This document shows, piece by piece, positions 1 through 7,139 of a DNA stretch of 16,611 nt. The first letter of the stretch is position 1. Each line of letters begins with the position of its first letter. The DNA lies in assembly GCA_035283065.1 (NCBI GenBank), contig DATEUP010000044.1, forward strand, positions 1-16,611, read 5' to 3'. A program made the translations under genes and the position numbers. The notes under the pieces were generated by a model. The model did no database searches and was not told where the DNA came from. It was given only the letters and a program-made list of their open reading frames with translations. Source of the DNA: DATEUP01 sp035283065 (GTDB lineage Archaea > Thermoplasmatota > DTKX01 > DATEUP01).

Positions 1-2
1 CC

Positions 3-755
3 CTTGGCCGCCAGCAGCCGCTCCTCAAGAAGGCCGAGGAGGGCCTGCGGATCGTCGAAGCCGCCGAGGCCGCCGCCAGGACCTATGGCACGCCCGTGCC
101 CTGGGCGTCGCTTGCAGGCCCGTCCCCTGCCGGCAGGCGTGCGGGAGTTTTCCTTGACTTGTCCTTGCTTGCCCCCGAAGCGGCGGCCAAGGTCGAAGGC
201 CTCACGCTGGCCTCGCTGGCGGCCTCGACGGGCGAGCTGCGGTTGGCCCTCGGAGGCGCGCCTCTCTTCCTCGTTGCCGATGAGCCGAGCGAGCCGCTCG
301 GCCGGTTTGCCATGCGCAGGCTCGCCTCGTGGGGTGAGGCCGAGAGCCCGGCGTTTTTCGCCCTGTTTTTCGCGCCGGACGCCCCGCCAGACGGCGCGGA
401 CTTGCCCGAAGTTGAATGGGGGCCGGGGCCGCTCCCCCTGCCGGGCCGGCCCTCGCCCCTGCCCCAGGCTCAGGCGCCCCTGGCCCTCGAGGCCCTCACG
501 GACGACGAGGTGCGCGCACTCACGCCCCCCGCGATGCGCGCAAGGCTCCTCGGGGGCGCCGAAGAGGCCGAGGACGAGACGGGCGCCGCTGCCCTCATGG
601 ACGCGCCTTCGAAGGGTGCCGGCGAGTCCTTTGCCGCGCTCAAGGACGCCTCGGGCGACCTCGAGGCGATCGCGCGCAAGCGGCAGCGGCTCGCCTTGAA
701 GCCCCCTTCGAAGCGCGAGGGCGCCTACGAGGCCTCGGACTTCGAGCTTGAGTAG
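3..755 (+). CDS. Unrecognised protein, 5' end cut by window edge
   Basis: The reading frame is open from the first complete codon (base 3) to TAG at 753-755, so the true start lies upstream; an internal GTG at 96 is in frame but there is no reason to prefer it. About 250 residues are visible. The first 30 are helical and charged, the middle (roughly residues 45-140) alternates hydrophobic strands and helices with an FALFF stretch, then comes a Pro/Gly/Ala-rich linker (PLPLPGRPSPLP), an acidic segment and a basic tail ending in FELE. Codon bias (mostly G or C at third positions) matches the neighbours, supporting real coding. I do not recognise a family and see no signal peptide, membrane helix or catalytic motif. 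It lies 56 bases before rpiA on the same strand and could share a transcript with it. Confidence 0.65.
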   Translation, partial: LGRQQPLLKKAEEGLRIVEAAEAAARTYGTPVPWASLAGPSPAGRRAGVFLDLSLLAPEAAAKVEGLTLASLAASTGELRLALGGAPLFLVADEPSEPLGRFAMRRLASWGEAESPAFFALFFAPDAPPDGADLPEVEWGPGPLPLPGRPSPLPQAQAPLALEALTDDEVRALTPPAMRARLLGGAEEAEDETGAAALMDAPSKGAGESFAALKDASGDLEAIARKRQRLALKPPSKREGAYEASDFELE

Positions 756-811
756 GCAGGGTCCGGGGCCGAGCGAACCTTCTTGCCCCTCGGGGACTTT
801 CCGAGGCCGCG

Positions 812-1525
812 ATGCCCCACAGCGCACCGGAAGGCCGCAGCGAGGAACACGACCCCAAGCAGGTCGCCGGCGAGCACGCGGCGACCCTCGTGAAGGACGG
901 CCAAGTCGTCGGCCTCGGGACCGGGTCGACGGCGGTCCACGCCGTGCGCGCCCTCGGGCGGCGCCGGAAAGCCGAGTCCCTCGACATCCTCGGGATCCCC
1001 ACTTCGCTCGCGACCGAGCGCGAGGCCCGGGCCCTTGGAATCCCGATCACCACGCTCGAGGAGCACCCGGGCGTCGACATTACGATCGACGGCGCCGACG
1101 AGGTCGACCCGAACCTCACGCTCATCAAGGGGCGCGGCGGCGCGCTCCTGCGGGAGAAGATCGTGGCGCAGGCGAGCCGGCGCGAGGTGATCATCTGCGA
1201 CGCGTCGAAGGTCGTGCCCAAGCTCGGCGTGAAGACGCCGCTGCCCGTCGAGGTCCTGCGCTTCGGGTGGATGACCACGCGCGGGCACCTCGAGCGGCTC
1301 CGGTCGAAGGCGCGGCTGCGCGAGAAGGACGGCTCGCCCTTCGTGTCGGACAACGGGAACTACATCATCGACTGCCAGTTCCGGGGGATCCCGGACGCCG
1401 AGCAGCTTGAGGAGGACGTAAACACGATCGCGGGGGTCGTCGAGAACGGGCTCTTCGTGGGGCTTGCGCACCTCGTCGTCGTCGGCCAGAAGGACGGCAC
1501 GGTGAAGCTCCTTCGCAAACCCTAG
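812..1525 (+). CDS. rpiA: Ribose-5-phosphate isomerase A
   Basis: Interconverts ribose 5-phosphate and ribulose 5-phosphate in the cytosol (non-oxidative pentose phosphate route, nucleotide supply). The 237-residue length is normal for RpiA. Visible motifs: the phosphate-binding loop GLGTGSTA (residues 34-41), DGADEVDP (93-100), KGRGGALLREK (106-116) and SDNGNYIID. The residues matching the E. coli catalytic set are D93, D96, K106 and E115, with exactly the E. coli spacing, so the enzyme should be active. The ATG at 812 gives about 14 extra polar residues before the conserved core; no other start in frame fits better. No clear TATA box is seen in the 56-base gap to the preceding gene, consistent with co-transcription. 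Confidence 0.97.
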   Translation: MPHSAPEGRSEEHDPKQVAGEHAATLVKDGQVVGLGTGSTAVHAVRALGRRRKAESLDILGIPTSLATEREARALGIPITTLEEHPGVDITIDGADEVDPNLTLIKGRGGALLREKIVAQASRREVIICDASKVVPKLGVKTPLPVEVLRFGWMTTRGHLERLRSKARLREKDGSPFVSDNGNYIIDCQFRGIPDAEQLEEDVNTIAGVVENGLFVGLAHLVVVGQKDGTVKLLRKP

Positions 1526-1541
1526 GGAGGGCCCCCGGCCC

Positions 1542-1931
1542 CTACTCCTTCCGGTCGAGTTTTTCCGCGATCGCGCGCAGGTCTTCCTTGTCCTTGAGGA
1601 TCTGGCGGACCCGCCGCTCCTGCTCCTTCTCGACCGCCTCGACGATCTCGAGGACGTCGCGCTTGAGCCGGTACACGTAGATCGGCCGGCCCTTCCCTTC
1701 CCGCTGGACGGACTGGCGCAGGATCCACCGCCGTTCGTAGAGCTCCTTGAGGGCGATCGAGACCTCGGGCTGGCGCATCCCCGTCCCGCCCTGGATCTGC
1801 GCGGAGTGCGTGCGCCCGGCGACCGCGATGAAGGTAAGGACACGCGCGGTGTTCTTCGGGATCCCGGCCTCCCCGAGGATCTCGACCATCCGCAGGTGGT
1901 CGCGCTTGAGTTCCACGGCCTTCGAGAGCAT
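1542..1931 (-). CDS. Winged-helix transcriptional regulator
   Basis: A 129-residue archaeal DNA-binding protein. Residues about 25-92 form a winged helix-turn-helix: helix 1 (TARVLTFIAVAG), a recognition region (GMRQPEVSIALKELYERRWI) and a wing ending in GRPIYVYRL. This arrangement is typical of the TrmB/ArsR-like group of small archaeal regulators. Residues 91-128 form one long charged helix (LEIVEAVEKEQERR...), probably a coiled-coil dimer interface. No effector domain follows, so any signal must act through the DNA-binding domain or a partner. It is divergent from the response regulator at 2072, and a 16-bp palindrome lies 26-41 bases before its ATG, suggesting autoregulation. Its 3' end converges on rpiA with a 16-base gap. 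The fold is well supported; the target genes are unknown. Confidence 0.88.
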   Translation of the reverse strand: MLSKAVELKRDHLRMVEILGEAGIPKNTARVLTFIAVAGRTHSAQIQGGTGMRQPEVSIALKELYERRWILRQSVQREGKGRPIYVYRLKRDVLEIVEAVEKEQERRVRQILKDKEDLRAIAEKLDRKE

Positions 1932-1956
1932 CCGTTTCCTTCGATATTTATTGGGC

Positions 1957-1972
1957 GCACCATATATGATGC
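1957..1972. promoter_or_regulatory. Near-perfect 16-bp palindrome, candidate operator
   Basis: GCACCATATATGATGC is palindromic at 14 of 16 positions (idealised GCAYCATATATGRTGC). It lies 26-41 bases upstream of the winged-helix gene's start (1931) in an AT-rich patch within otherwise GC-rich DNA. A TATA-like AATAAATATCG (minus strand, about 1941-1952) sits between it and the start codon. A dimeric winged-helix protein bound here could cover the TATA/BRE region of its own gene; binding is inferred, the symmetry is directly visible. Confidence 0.6.
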
Positions 1973-2030
1973 TTTTCTTTATTTATTGTGCCGCGGCAAT
2001 TTTTCTCAGGCCTGCCCCCGCGGCCGATCC

Positions 2031-2037
2031 TTATTTA
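2031..2037 (+). promoter_or_regulatory. TATA box for response regulator gene
   Basis: TTATTTA follows GATCC (possible BRE) about 38 bases before the GTG at 2072. Transcription would begin near 2060, giving a leader of about 12 nt. It is the closest AT-rich element to this start. Confidence 0.5.
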
Positions 2038-2071
2038 GCGAAAGCCCGTTTGGCAAGCCCGGGGCCCCGCC

Positions 2072-2428
2072 GTGCCGAAGGCCGTGATCGTCGACGACTA
2101 CCCGATCATGCGGGAGCTCCTGCGCGAATTCCTGAGGCGCGCCAACTACGAAGTCGTCGGCGAGGCGGGCACGGGGCGGGAGCTTCTCGACGGCTATGGG
2201 GCCTGGCAGCCGGACGTCGTGATCCTCGACCTGCTGCTCCCTGACGCCAACGGCGTCGACGTGACCCGCGAACTCCTGCTCAAGGACCCGAAGGCGAAGG
2301 TCCTCCTCGTGTCGGGCCTCGAAGCGGACCGCAAGCTGACGGACGAGTGCCTTGCAGCGGGCGCCAAGGCGCTCCTGCCGAAACCCTTCACGAGCGAAGA
2401 CCTGATCAACGCCGTGCGCGCGCTCTAA
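2072..2428 (+). CDS. Single-domain response regulator (receiver only)
   Basis: A 118-residue receiver (REC) domain with no output domain. The acidic pocket is D8-D9, the phospho-acceptor D53 (VVILDLLLPDANG), the switch Ser is S81 (LLVSG) and the conserved Lys is K104 in PKPF, so phosphorylation competence is intact. The start is GTG at 2072; this gives the usual first strand (KAVIVDDYP) straight after the start. No histidine kinase gene is in the window, so the donor is an orphan kinase elsewhere. It is divergent from the winged-helix gene and converges on a second receiver, with 21 bases between the stops. It could act as a phosphate sink, a CheY-like partner of a motility or signalling complex, or a partner of a hybrid kinase. 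Confidence 0.93.
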   Translation: MPKAVIVDDYPIMRELLREFLRRANYEVVGEAGTGRELLDGYGAWQPDVVILDLLLPDANGVDVTRELLLKDPKAKVLLVSGLEADRKLTDECLAAGAKALLPKPFTSEDLINAVRAL

Positions 2429-2449
2429 AGACGGGGCCTTGGGCGCCGC

Positions 2450-2824
2450 TCAGGTGCGCGCTTCCATGACCTTGGAGATCCGGACCTTGAGGTCGCTCAC
2501 GGAGAAGGGCTTCGTGATGTAGTCGGCGGCGCCTGCACCCATGGCCTCCTTAACGAGGTCGGGGTCCGAGAGGGCGGAGATCACGAGGACCCGGGCCCGC
2601 GGGTTGATGCGCCGGATCTCCTTGATCGACTTGATCCCGTTCATGCGGGGCATGAGGATGTCCATGGTCACGAGGTCGGGCGTGAGCTCCTTGAACTTCT
2701 TGACCGCTTCCTCGCCGTCGGCGGCGTACCCCACGACCTCAAAGCGCGTGCGGTCGATGAGGTTCTCGAGCATTTCATACATGAAGTCGGCGTCGTCGGC
2801 GACCAAGATACGGACGCGTGTCAT
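2450..2824 (-). CDS. CheY-like response regulator (receiver only)
   Basis: A 124-residue receiver domain. Key residues are all present: acidic pocket D10-D11, phospho-acceptor D55 in TMDILMPRMNG, switch S83 in VLVISA and K105 in TKPF. It resembles CheY more closely than its convergent neighbour does (MDILMPxMNG, KPF). No output domain follows. The ATG at 2824 places the first strand (VRILVADD) correctly. A minus-strand TATA-like element lies about 42 bases upstream. No chemotaxis or archaellum genes lie in this window, so a role in taxis cannot be claimed; it may serve an orphan sensor kinase. Confidence 0.94.
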   Translation of the reverse strand: MTRVRILVADDADFMYEMLENLIDRTRFEVVGYAADGEEAVKKFKELTPDLVTMDILMPRMNGIKSIKEIRRINPRARVLVISALSDPDLVKEAMGAGAADYITKPFSVSDLKVRISKVMEART

Positions 2825-2863
2825 CGTGCCGGCCTCTTAAGGGCCCTTGAGGCGCCCTTCGGG

Positions 2864-2872
2864 GTCTAAAAG
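2864..2872 (-). promoter_or_regulatory. TATA-like element for CheY-like gene
   Basis: The minus strand reads ACTTTTAGA about 42 bases before the ATG at 2824, in the 82-base gap after the antiporter stop. It suggests the receiver gene has its own promoter rather than depending on readthrough from the antiporter gene. Confidence 0.4.
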
Positions 2873-2906
2873 TCTTCGGCCCGGCGCGCCACGAACGGAA
2901 GCCCCC

Positions 2907-5015
2907 TCAGCCGGGGGAGACCTCCTGGATCTCCATGCGCTCGCCTCGCCCCAGGAGGACCTCGAACCGCTCGAGGTCGGCAAGGGTCCCGGCAAGGACG
3001 ATGAGGTCGCCTTCGTGGATTCGCGTCGTCGGCGGGGGGGCCGTCTGGAGGTGGGACCCGTGCTGGACGGCGACGACGCGCGCGCCCGTGCGCCCGCGGA
3101 TCCTAAGGTCCGAGAGGGCCGCGCCGGCGAGGGGCGAGTTCTCGGGAACGACGTACTCCGCGATCGTCTCGCTCTCGCCAAAAGCCCAGAGGTAGCGTGG
3201 GAGGTTCGAGAGACGTTGGACGGCGGGCGCGCCCTCCTCGAGTTCGGGCGCGGCGCGCTGGGCATCCCCAAAGACGGTCTCGAACCGCTCCTGGAGAGCG
3301 CGCGCGGACCTTGAGATCCGGTAGCCGGCCGCGCCGAAGGCGACTGCGAGCATCGCAAGGAGGTACACGAGGTTCGTGGAGCTTGCGATCACGATGAGGG
3401 GGAAGAGGCCGACGGCAAGCAGCGCAAGGACCCCGACGAGGACGAAGAAGCTCACGATCCGGGAAACCGCGGTCCGGCCGTTCGAGCGCCCCTGAGCGCC
3501 CCCTTCCGTGGCGGCGACGGCCGTGAGGTCGACGAATTCGCGGGCGAGCCGGAAGATCACGAAGGACGGGTAGGCGACGAGCGCGAGCGCGACGCCGACA
3601 AGCGCGCTGTCGGCCACGACGGGGTCGATCCCGGCCGAGCGCGACAGGCTCTCGACCGGCGCGCGGAAGGCGACGGTGAACCACGACACGAGGATGATGA
3701 GGACGGTCGTGAGGAAGATCCGCTCGCCGTTCTCGCGGAATTTCTTTCGGACGACGGGGTCGCGCCTCGAGGAGGTGCGGGCCCGCGAGACCCACGCCGT
3801 ATAGGCCGCGCCGCCCTGGTCGAGCGAGGGGGGGATGTGGCCAGCAAGAAACCGGTAGAGCTTCGGCGTTTGCCGCACGAGTGTGGGCCCGATGAACGTG
3901 GTGATGAGGGTGACGCCCGCGATGACCGGGTAGAGGAAGGGCGCCATGGACTGCTTGGCAAGCCCCACGTTCCCGATGATGAACGAGAACTCCCCGGGCC
4001 TTGCAAGCCGCGTGCCCACCGCAAGGGAATCGCGCCCGCCGTACCCGAGGAGGAAGGTGACGCCCCCGGCGGAGGCCATCTTGCCAAGGACGAGGACGGC
4101 CGTGACGATGAGGATGGGGACGAGGAGCTGGACGAACTCCGCGGGGATGATGAGCATCCCAACGGACACGAAGAAGATCGCCGCGAAGAGGTCGCGCAGC
4201 GGCTCGAATCGCGGGCGGATCGAATCGAGGACGCCCGACTCGCCGATCACGACGCCCGCGAGGAACGCGCCCATCGCGGGGGAGAAGCCGAGGACGACGG
4301 CGACAAGCGCAATCCCGAAGCAGAGGCCAAGCGCGGCGATCGTGAGGACCTCGTCGGAGCCCAGGTTCTCGAGGCGGCGGAAGGCCCAGGGGACGGTCTG
4401 CGTGCCGATGAAGATCGTCGCGAAGAAGAAGACAACGACCTGGCCGATCACGAAGATGACCTCGATGGGCCCGAGGCCCGCGGCCGAGCCCGTGCCCGAA
4501 AGCGATGAGAGGATGATGACGGCCGCGAAGTCCTCGATGACGAGGATCCCGATGACAAGCCGGGTCGCCTTGTCCTCGAGGAGCTTGAGGTCTGTGAGGA
4601 TCTTCACCGTGACGGCCGTGCTCGATATCGCCATGAGGGCGCCGAGGTACACGGCGTTCACCTCGCCCCAGCCGAGGGCGATGCCCACGGCGAACCCGAT
4701 GCCGAGCATTGCGGCGACCTCGAAGGTGCCGATGAGGATGGCGGGCGCGCCGATCGAGCGCAGCTGGCGCAGGTCGAACTCCATGCCGATGAAGAGCAGG
4801 AGGAAGACGACGCCGAGGTCGGCAAACGACAGGATCGACTCGCGGGTGATGCCGAGGGGCAGGAGCCCGGAGCCCGGCCCTACGGCCATCCCGGCGAGCA
4901 GGTAGCCGAGGACGACGGGCTGTCGGAGCTTGCGGAAAACGACGATGGCTACCGCCGAGGCGAGCATGATCACCGCAAGGTCTCCGATGAGCCCTGCGTT
5001 CAGTGCGCCCGCCAT
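2907..5015 (-). CDS. Kef-type cation:proton antiporter (CPA2) with C-terminal RCK_C/TrkA-C domain
   Basis: Membrane antiporter of the CPA2 family, expected to exchange K+ or Na+ for protons. The 702-residue protein starts at ATG 5015; the frame extends further upstream, but that part is Arg/Pro-rich, lies beyond the TATA element and ruins the first membrane helix. Residues 1-385 are the Na+/H+ exchanger domain: GYLLAGMAVGP (37-47), FIGMEFDL (75-82), MAISSTAVTVKIL (128-140), the ion-site region ED161-162, GFSPAMGAFLAGVVIG (243-258) and RPGEFSFIIG (339-348). Residues about 432-565 hold three or more further hydrophobic segments. A TrkA-C-like domain occupies about 618-695 (SPLAGAALSDL, EGDLIVLAG). 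Unlike classical KefB/KefC, no TrkA-N nucleotide-binding fold (GxGxxG) lies between the membrane domain and TrkA-C. Ion specificity cannot be read from the sequence. Confidence 0.93.
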   Translation of the reverse strand: MAGALNAGLIGDLAVIMLASAVAIVVFRKLRQPVVLGYLLAGMAVGPGSGLLPLGITRESILSFADLGVVFLLLFIGMEFDLRQLRSIGAPAILIGTFEVAAMLGIGFAVGIALGWGEVNAVYLGALMAISSTAVTVKILTDLKLLEDKATRLVIGILVIEDFAAVIILSSLSGTGSAAGLGPIEVIFVIGQVVVFFFATIFIGTQTVPWAFRRLENLGSDEVLTIAALGLCFGIALVAVVLGFSPAMGAFLAGVVIGESGVLDSIRPRFEPLRDLFAAIFFVSVGMLIIPAEFVQLLVPILIVTAVLVLGKMASAGGVTFLLGYGGRDSLAVGTRLARPGEFSFIIGNVGLAKQSMAPFLYPVIAGVTLITTFIGPTLVRQTPKLYRFLAGHIPPSLDQGGAAYTAWVSRARTSSRRDPVVRKKFRENGERIFLTTVLIILVSWFTVAFRAPVESLSRSAGIDPVVADSALVGVALALVAYPSFVIFRLAREFVDLTAVAATEGGAQGRSNGRTAVSRIVSFFVLVGVLALLAVGLFPLIVIASSTNLVYLLAMLAVAFGAAGYRISRSARALQERFETVFGDAQRAAPELEEGAPAVQRLSNLPRYLWAFGESETIAEYVVPENSPLAGAALSDLRIRGRTGARVVAVQHGSHLQTAPPPTTRIHEGDLIVLAGTLADLERFEVLLGRGERMEIQEVSPG

Positions 5016-5041
5016 GCTTTCGGGCGGATCGCACTCACGCG

Positions 5042-5050
5042 CCAATAAGG
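5042..5050 (-). promoter_or_regulatory. TATA box for antiporter gene
   Basis: The minus strand reads CCTTATTGG about 27-35 bases before the ATG at 5015. This spacing predicts a leaderless or nearly leaderless transcript and supports the chosen start over longer upstream readings. Confidence 0.5.
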
Positions 5051-5088
5051 TTGGCCTTCCGCGTTTTCGCGGCGCGAGGCGACGGGGC

Positions 5089-5127
5089 CTTGCGCGCAAG
5101 CCTCCTTGCGCGCGCGGCCGCGCGCAA
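5089..5127. repeat. GC-rich palindromes in the divergent intergenic region
   Basis: CTTGCGCGCAAG at 5089-5100 is a perfect 12-bp palindrome. Right after it, TTGCGCG (5106-5112) and CGCGCAA (5121-5127) form a 7-bp inverted repeat around an 8-base loop; both share the TTGCGCG core. They lie between two divergent promoters and might bind a regulator of both, or simply reflect local GCGC richness. Confidence 0.4.
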
Positions 5128-5161
5128 AGGCCTTCTGCGGGCAGGCGGCGCGCCGGGTTCC

Positions 5162-5167
5162 TTTTAG
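5162..5167 (+). promoter_or_regulatory. TATA-like element placing the YyaL-like start
   Basis: TTTTAG is centred about 26 bases before the GTG at 5190, the distance expected from TATA box to transcription start in archaea. It therefore supports GTG 5190 as a leaderless start. Confidence 0.45.
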
Positions 5168-5189
5168 GCGGCCTCTCCATCGGAGGGCC

Positions 5190-6887
5190 GTGAACGGGAA
5201 GGCCCGGCCACCCGCCATCGAGTGGCGCCCCTGGGGCCTCGACACGATGGCCGAGGCGGGAGGCAGCGGACGGCCGGTGCTCGTGCGGCTCGAGGGCTTC
5301 GGGTCAAGGGAGGCGCGCAGGCAGCGCGAGGAGGGCGACGCGGACGGTGAAGTCATCGCGGCGGCGGCCGCGGGTTTTGTCGCGCTGATCGCCGACGGCG
5401 ACCGCGACCCGGAGGTCGCCCTCCACCTGGGTGGGCGCCGCACCCCCGTGACGGCGGTGCTCGATGAGACGGGCGCCGTGCGCGCAAGTGTCGAGGGAGC
5501 GATCGGCCCGGAGGCGTTCCTCCGGCTCCTTGAGCAGTCGGCGCACCCGAGGGGTGGCCCGGACCGCGGCCCCGCCTTGGCAAGGACAGGTCGGCCGGTT
5601 GCGCCCGACCTGAAGGCGCTTGCGGAGGCGCTCCTTGCGCCTTACGACTGGAGGAACCACGGGTTCGGCACGGCCCCTAAGGAGCCGAGCGGCGAGGCCC
5701 TCGAGACGGCACTTGCCGTCGGGCGCCGCGTGGGGACGCCCTTTGCCGGCAAGGCTGCGCTCCTTAGCCTTTCGGCGCTCCCGAAGACCGAGGCGTTCGA
5801 CGCCGTGGAAGGCGGGTTCTTCCGGGAGTGCGCGGGGGAGCGGTGGCAGGAACCCTCGTTTGAAAAGCGCCTCGATGTCAACGCGGCGCTCCTGTCGGCC
5901 TACGCCTCGGCGTTTGCGGCCACCGGGGGCGCGGAGCACCGGCGCGTGGCGCTCGAGACGGCCGCATACGTGGACCGGGGCCTTTCCACGAGCGAAGGGC
6001 ACCTGTGGAGCCCATCGCAGGCGGCCGACGAGGAGTACTACGCGAAGATGGCGCACCGGCGCGCGATCCACGGCGCCCCGCCGGTCGACCCGACGGTTTG
6101 CGTCGAAGCCTGCGCCTCGGCGGCCTCAGCCTTCGCGCGAGCCGGACTCTGCCTTGAGGAGCCGCGGCTCGTTGCGCGCGCGCAAATCGCGCTCGACGAG
6201 CTCTTCGAGGCGGGGGCCCTCCAGGGCGACCGCGCCTTCCACTACCGGGCGGAGGGCGCCTGGCGGGGAGGACGGTGGCTCCCGGACCACACGGAGCTCG
6301 GGCGGGCAGCCTTGGAGGTCTACTGTGCCACGGGCAGGGCGGCCTGGCTCGAACGCGCGGCTGCCATGGCTCGTGCGCTTCTCCCCGCGTTTGGCGACCC
6401 CGAGGGAGCCGGCCTTTTCAGCCTGCGCGACACCGCCCGCGCGCCCGGCGCACTCGCCTCGCTGAAGTCGCCCGCGCACACCGCGCGCGCCTCGCTCTTT
6501 CTCCAGCGGGTTGGGGAATGCCTCGGAGACGCAAGGCTCATCGAGGAGGGCCGCCGGCTCGCCGAAGAGGCTCCTGCCGCACTTCCCCACTCGATGCCCG
6601 CCGACGCCCCGCTTGTCGGCGCCCTGCTCTCGGTCACCGCGGGGGTGGTCGTGATCGAGGGCCCGGATCCCAAGGGCGCCCTGCCCGCGGCGAAGCTCAC
6701 CCGCGCGGCCCTCGCGCTTGCCCTGCCCCTCGGCGCGTTCACCCTTGGCGGCGCGCCTCACAAGGAAAGAAATGAAGGCGACGCGGTCGCCTTCCGCGTT
6801 CGCGGCCGGAGGAGCGAGCCCGTGGGGGACGCGGCGGGGCTTACGGGCGCCCTCGCTTCGGTCACGCGGCTTTGCGAAGTCCCGTGA
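5190..6887 (+). CDS. YyaL/SSP411-family protein with degenerate thioredoxin-like domain
   Basis: A 565-residue member of the COG1331 family (YyaL, human SPATA20), whose biochemical role is poorly defined. Residues 1-120 correspond to the DUF255 thioredoxin-like domain (EWRPWGLDTM at 11-20; family form xNWxPWGxEA), and residues about 140-560 to the N-acylglucosamine 2-epimerase-like (alpha/alpha)6 barrel, with the family signatures HGFGTAPKEP (157-166), EGGFFREC (207-214) and PSFEKRLDVNAALL (222-235). The hallmark CHWCHVM segment after GYST is replaced by GFGSREARRQ (37-46), so both redox cysteines are absent, and VDREERPD is reduced to ADGDRDPE. At 565 residues it is shorter than typical members (near 680). 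GTG 5190 is chosen from the TATA spacing; upstream codons encode Arg-rich filler. Two TusA-like genes follow at 21 bases, probably in one operon. Confidence 0.9.
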   Translation: MNGKARPPAIEWRPWGLDTMAEAGGSGRPVLVRLEGFGSREARRQREEGDADGEVIAAAAAGFVALIADGDRDPEVALHLGGRRTPVTAVLDETGAVRASVEGAIGPEAFLRLLEQSAHPRGGPDRGPALARTGRPVAPDLKALAEALLAPYDWRNHGFGTAPKEPSGEALETALAVGRRVGTPFAGKAALLSLSALPKTEAFDAVEGGFFRECAGERWQEPSFEKRLDVNAALLSAYASAFAATGGAEHRRVALETAAYVDRGLSTSEGHLWSPSQAADEEYYAKMAHRRAIHGAPPVDPTVCVEACASAASAFARAGLCLEEPRLVARAQIALDELFEAGALQGDRAFHYRAEGAWRGGRWLPDHTELGRAALEVYCATGRAAWLERAAAMARALLPAFGDPEGAGLFSLRDTARAPGALASLKSPAHTARASLFLQRVGECLGDARLIEEGRRLAEEAPAALPHSMPADAPLVGALLSVTAGVVVIEGPDPKGALPAAKLTRAALALALPLGAFTLGGAPHKERNEGDAVAFRVRGRRSEPVGDAAGLTGALASVTRLCEVP

Positions 6888-6908
6888 GGATTCAGGGGAG
6901 GCGTTCTT

Positions 6909-7139
6909 GTGAAGGCCGTTGAGGTCGACGTGCGGGGCCTTTCCTGCTCGGACGCGGTCGTCCGCGTGCACCGCGCGCTTGTCCCGCTCGCGCGCGGGGC
7001 TTCCGTGCGGGTGCTCACGGACGACCCCACGCTCCTCATCGACCTCAAGGCGTTCGCGGCGCGCGGCGGCCACAGCGTGAGGGGGACGAAGGGGCTTGCC
7101 AGCGGCGCCCTCGAGGTGGAGGTGCGCAAAGGTGCCTGA
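6909..7139 (+). CDS. TusA-like sulfur carrier with altered CPxP motif
   Basis: A 76-residue TusA-family (SirA-like) protein. The strand VEVDVRGLSCSDAVVRVHRAL matches the family's D-x-RGLxCPxPVxxxxxAL signature, keeping the sulfur-carrying cysteine (C13) but with CSDA in place of CPxP. The rest fits the fold: a second strand (ASVRVLTDD), helix (LLIDLKAFAARGGHSV) and final strand (ALEVEVRK). The start is GTG 6909 with a strong ribosome-binding site GGGGAGG at 6895-6901. It begins 21 bases after the YyaL-like stop and overlaps the next TusA gene by 8 bases, so the three genes look translationally coupled. It probably carries persulfide between partners; loss of both prolines may alter reactivity or partner choice. 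Confidence 0.85.
   Translation: MKAVEVDVRGLSCSDAVVRVHRALVPLARGASVRVLTDDPTLLIDLKAFAARGGHSVRGTKGLASGALEVEVRKGA

Noticed and set aside
3103..5034. Second minus-strand frame within the antiporter gene
   Set aside because: Shifted by one base from the true frame; Arg/His-rich and without membrane helices.
5016..5180. N-terminal extension of the antiporter
   Set aside because: Arg/Pro-rich, upstream of the TATA element and not found before the first membrane helix in this family.
5106..5189. N-terminal extension of the YyaL-like protein
   Set aside because: Lies before the TATA-like box at 5162 and overlaps palindromes; the family core begins close after GTG 5190.
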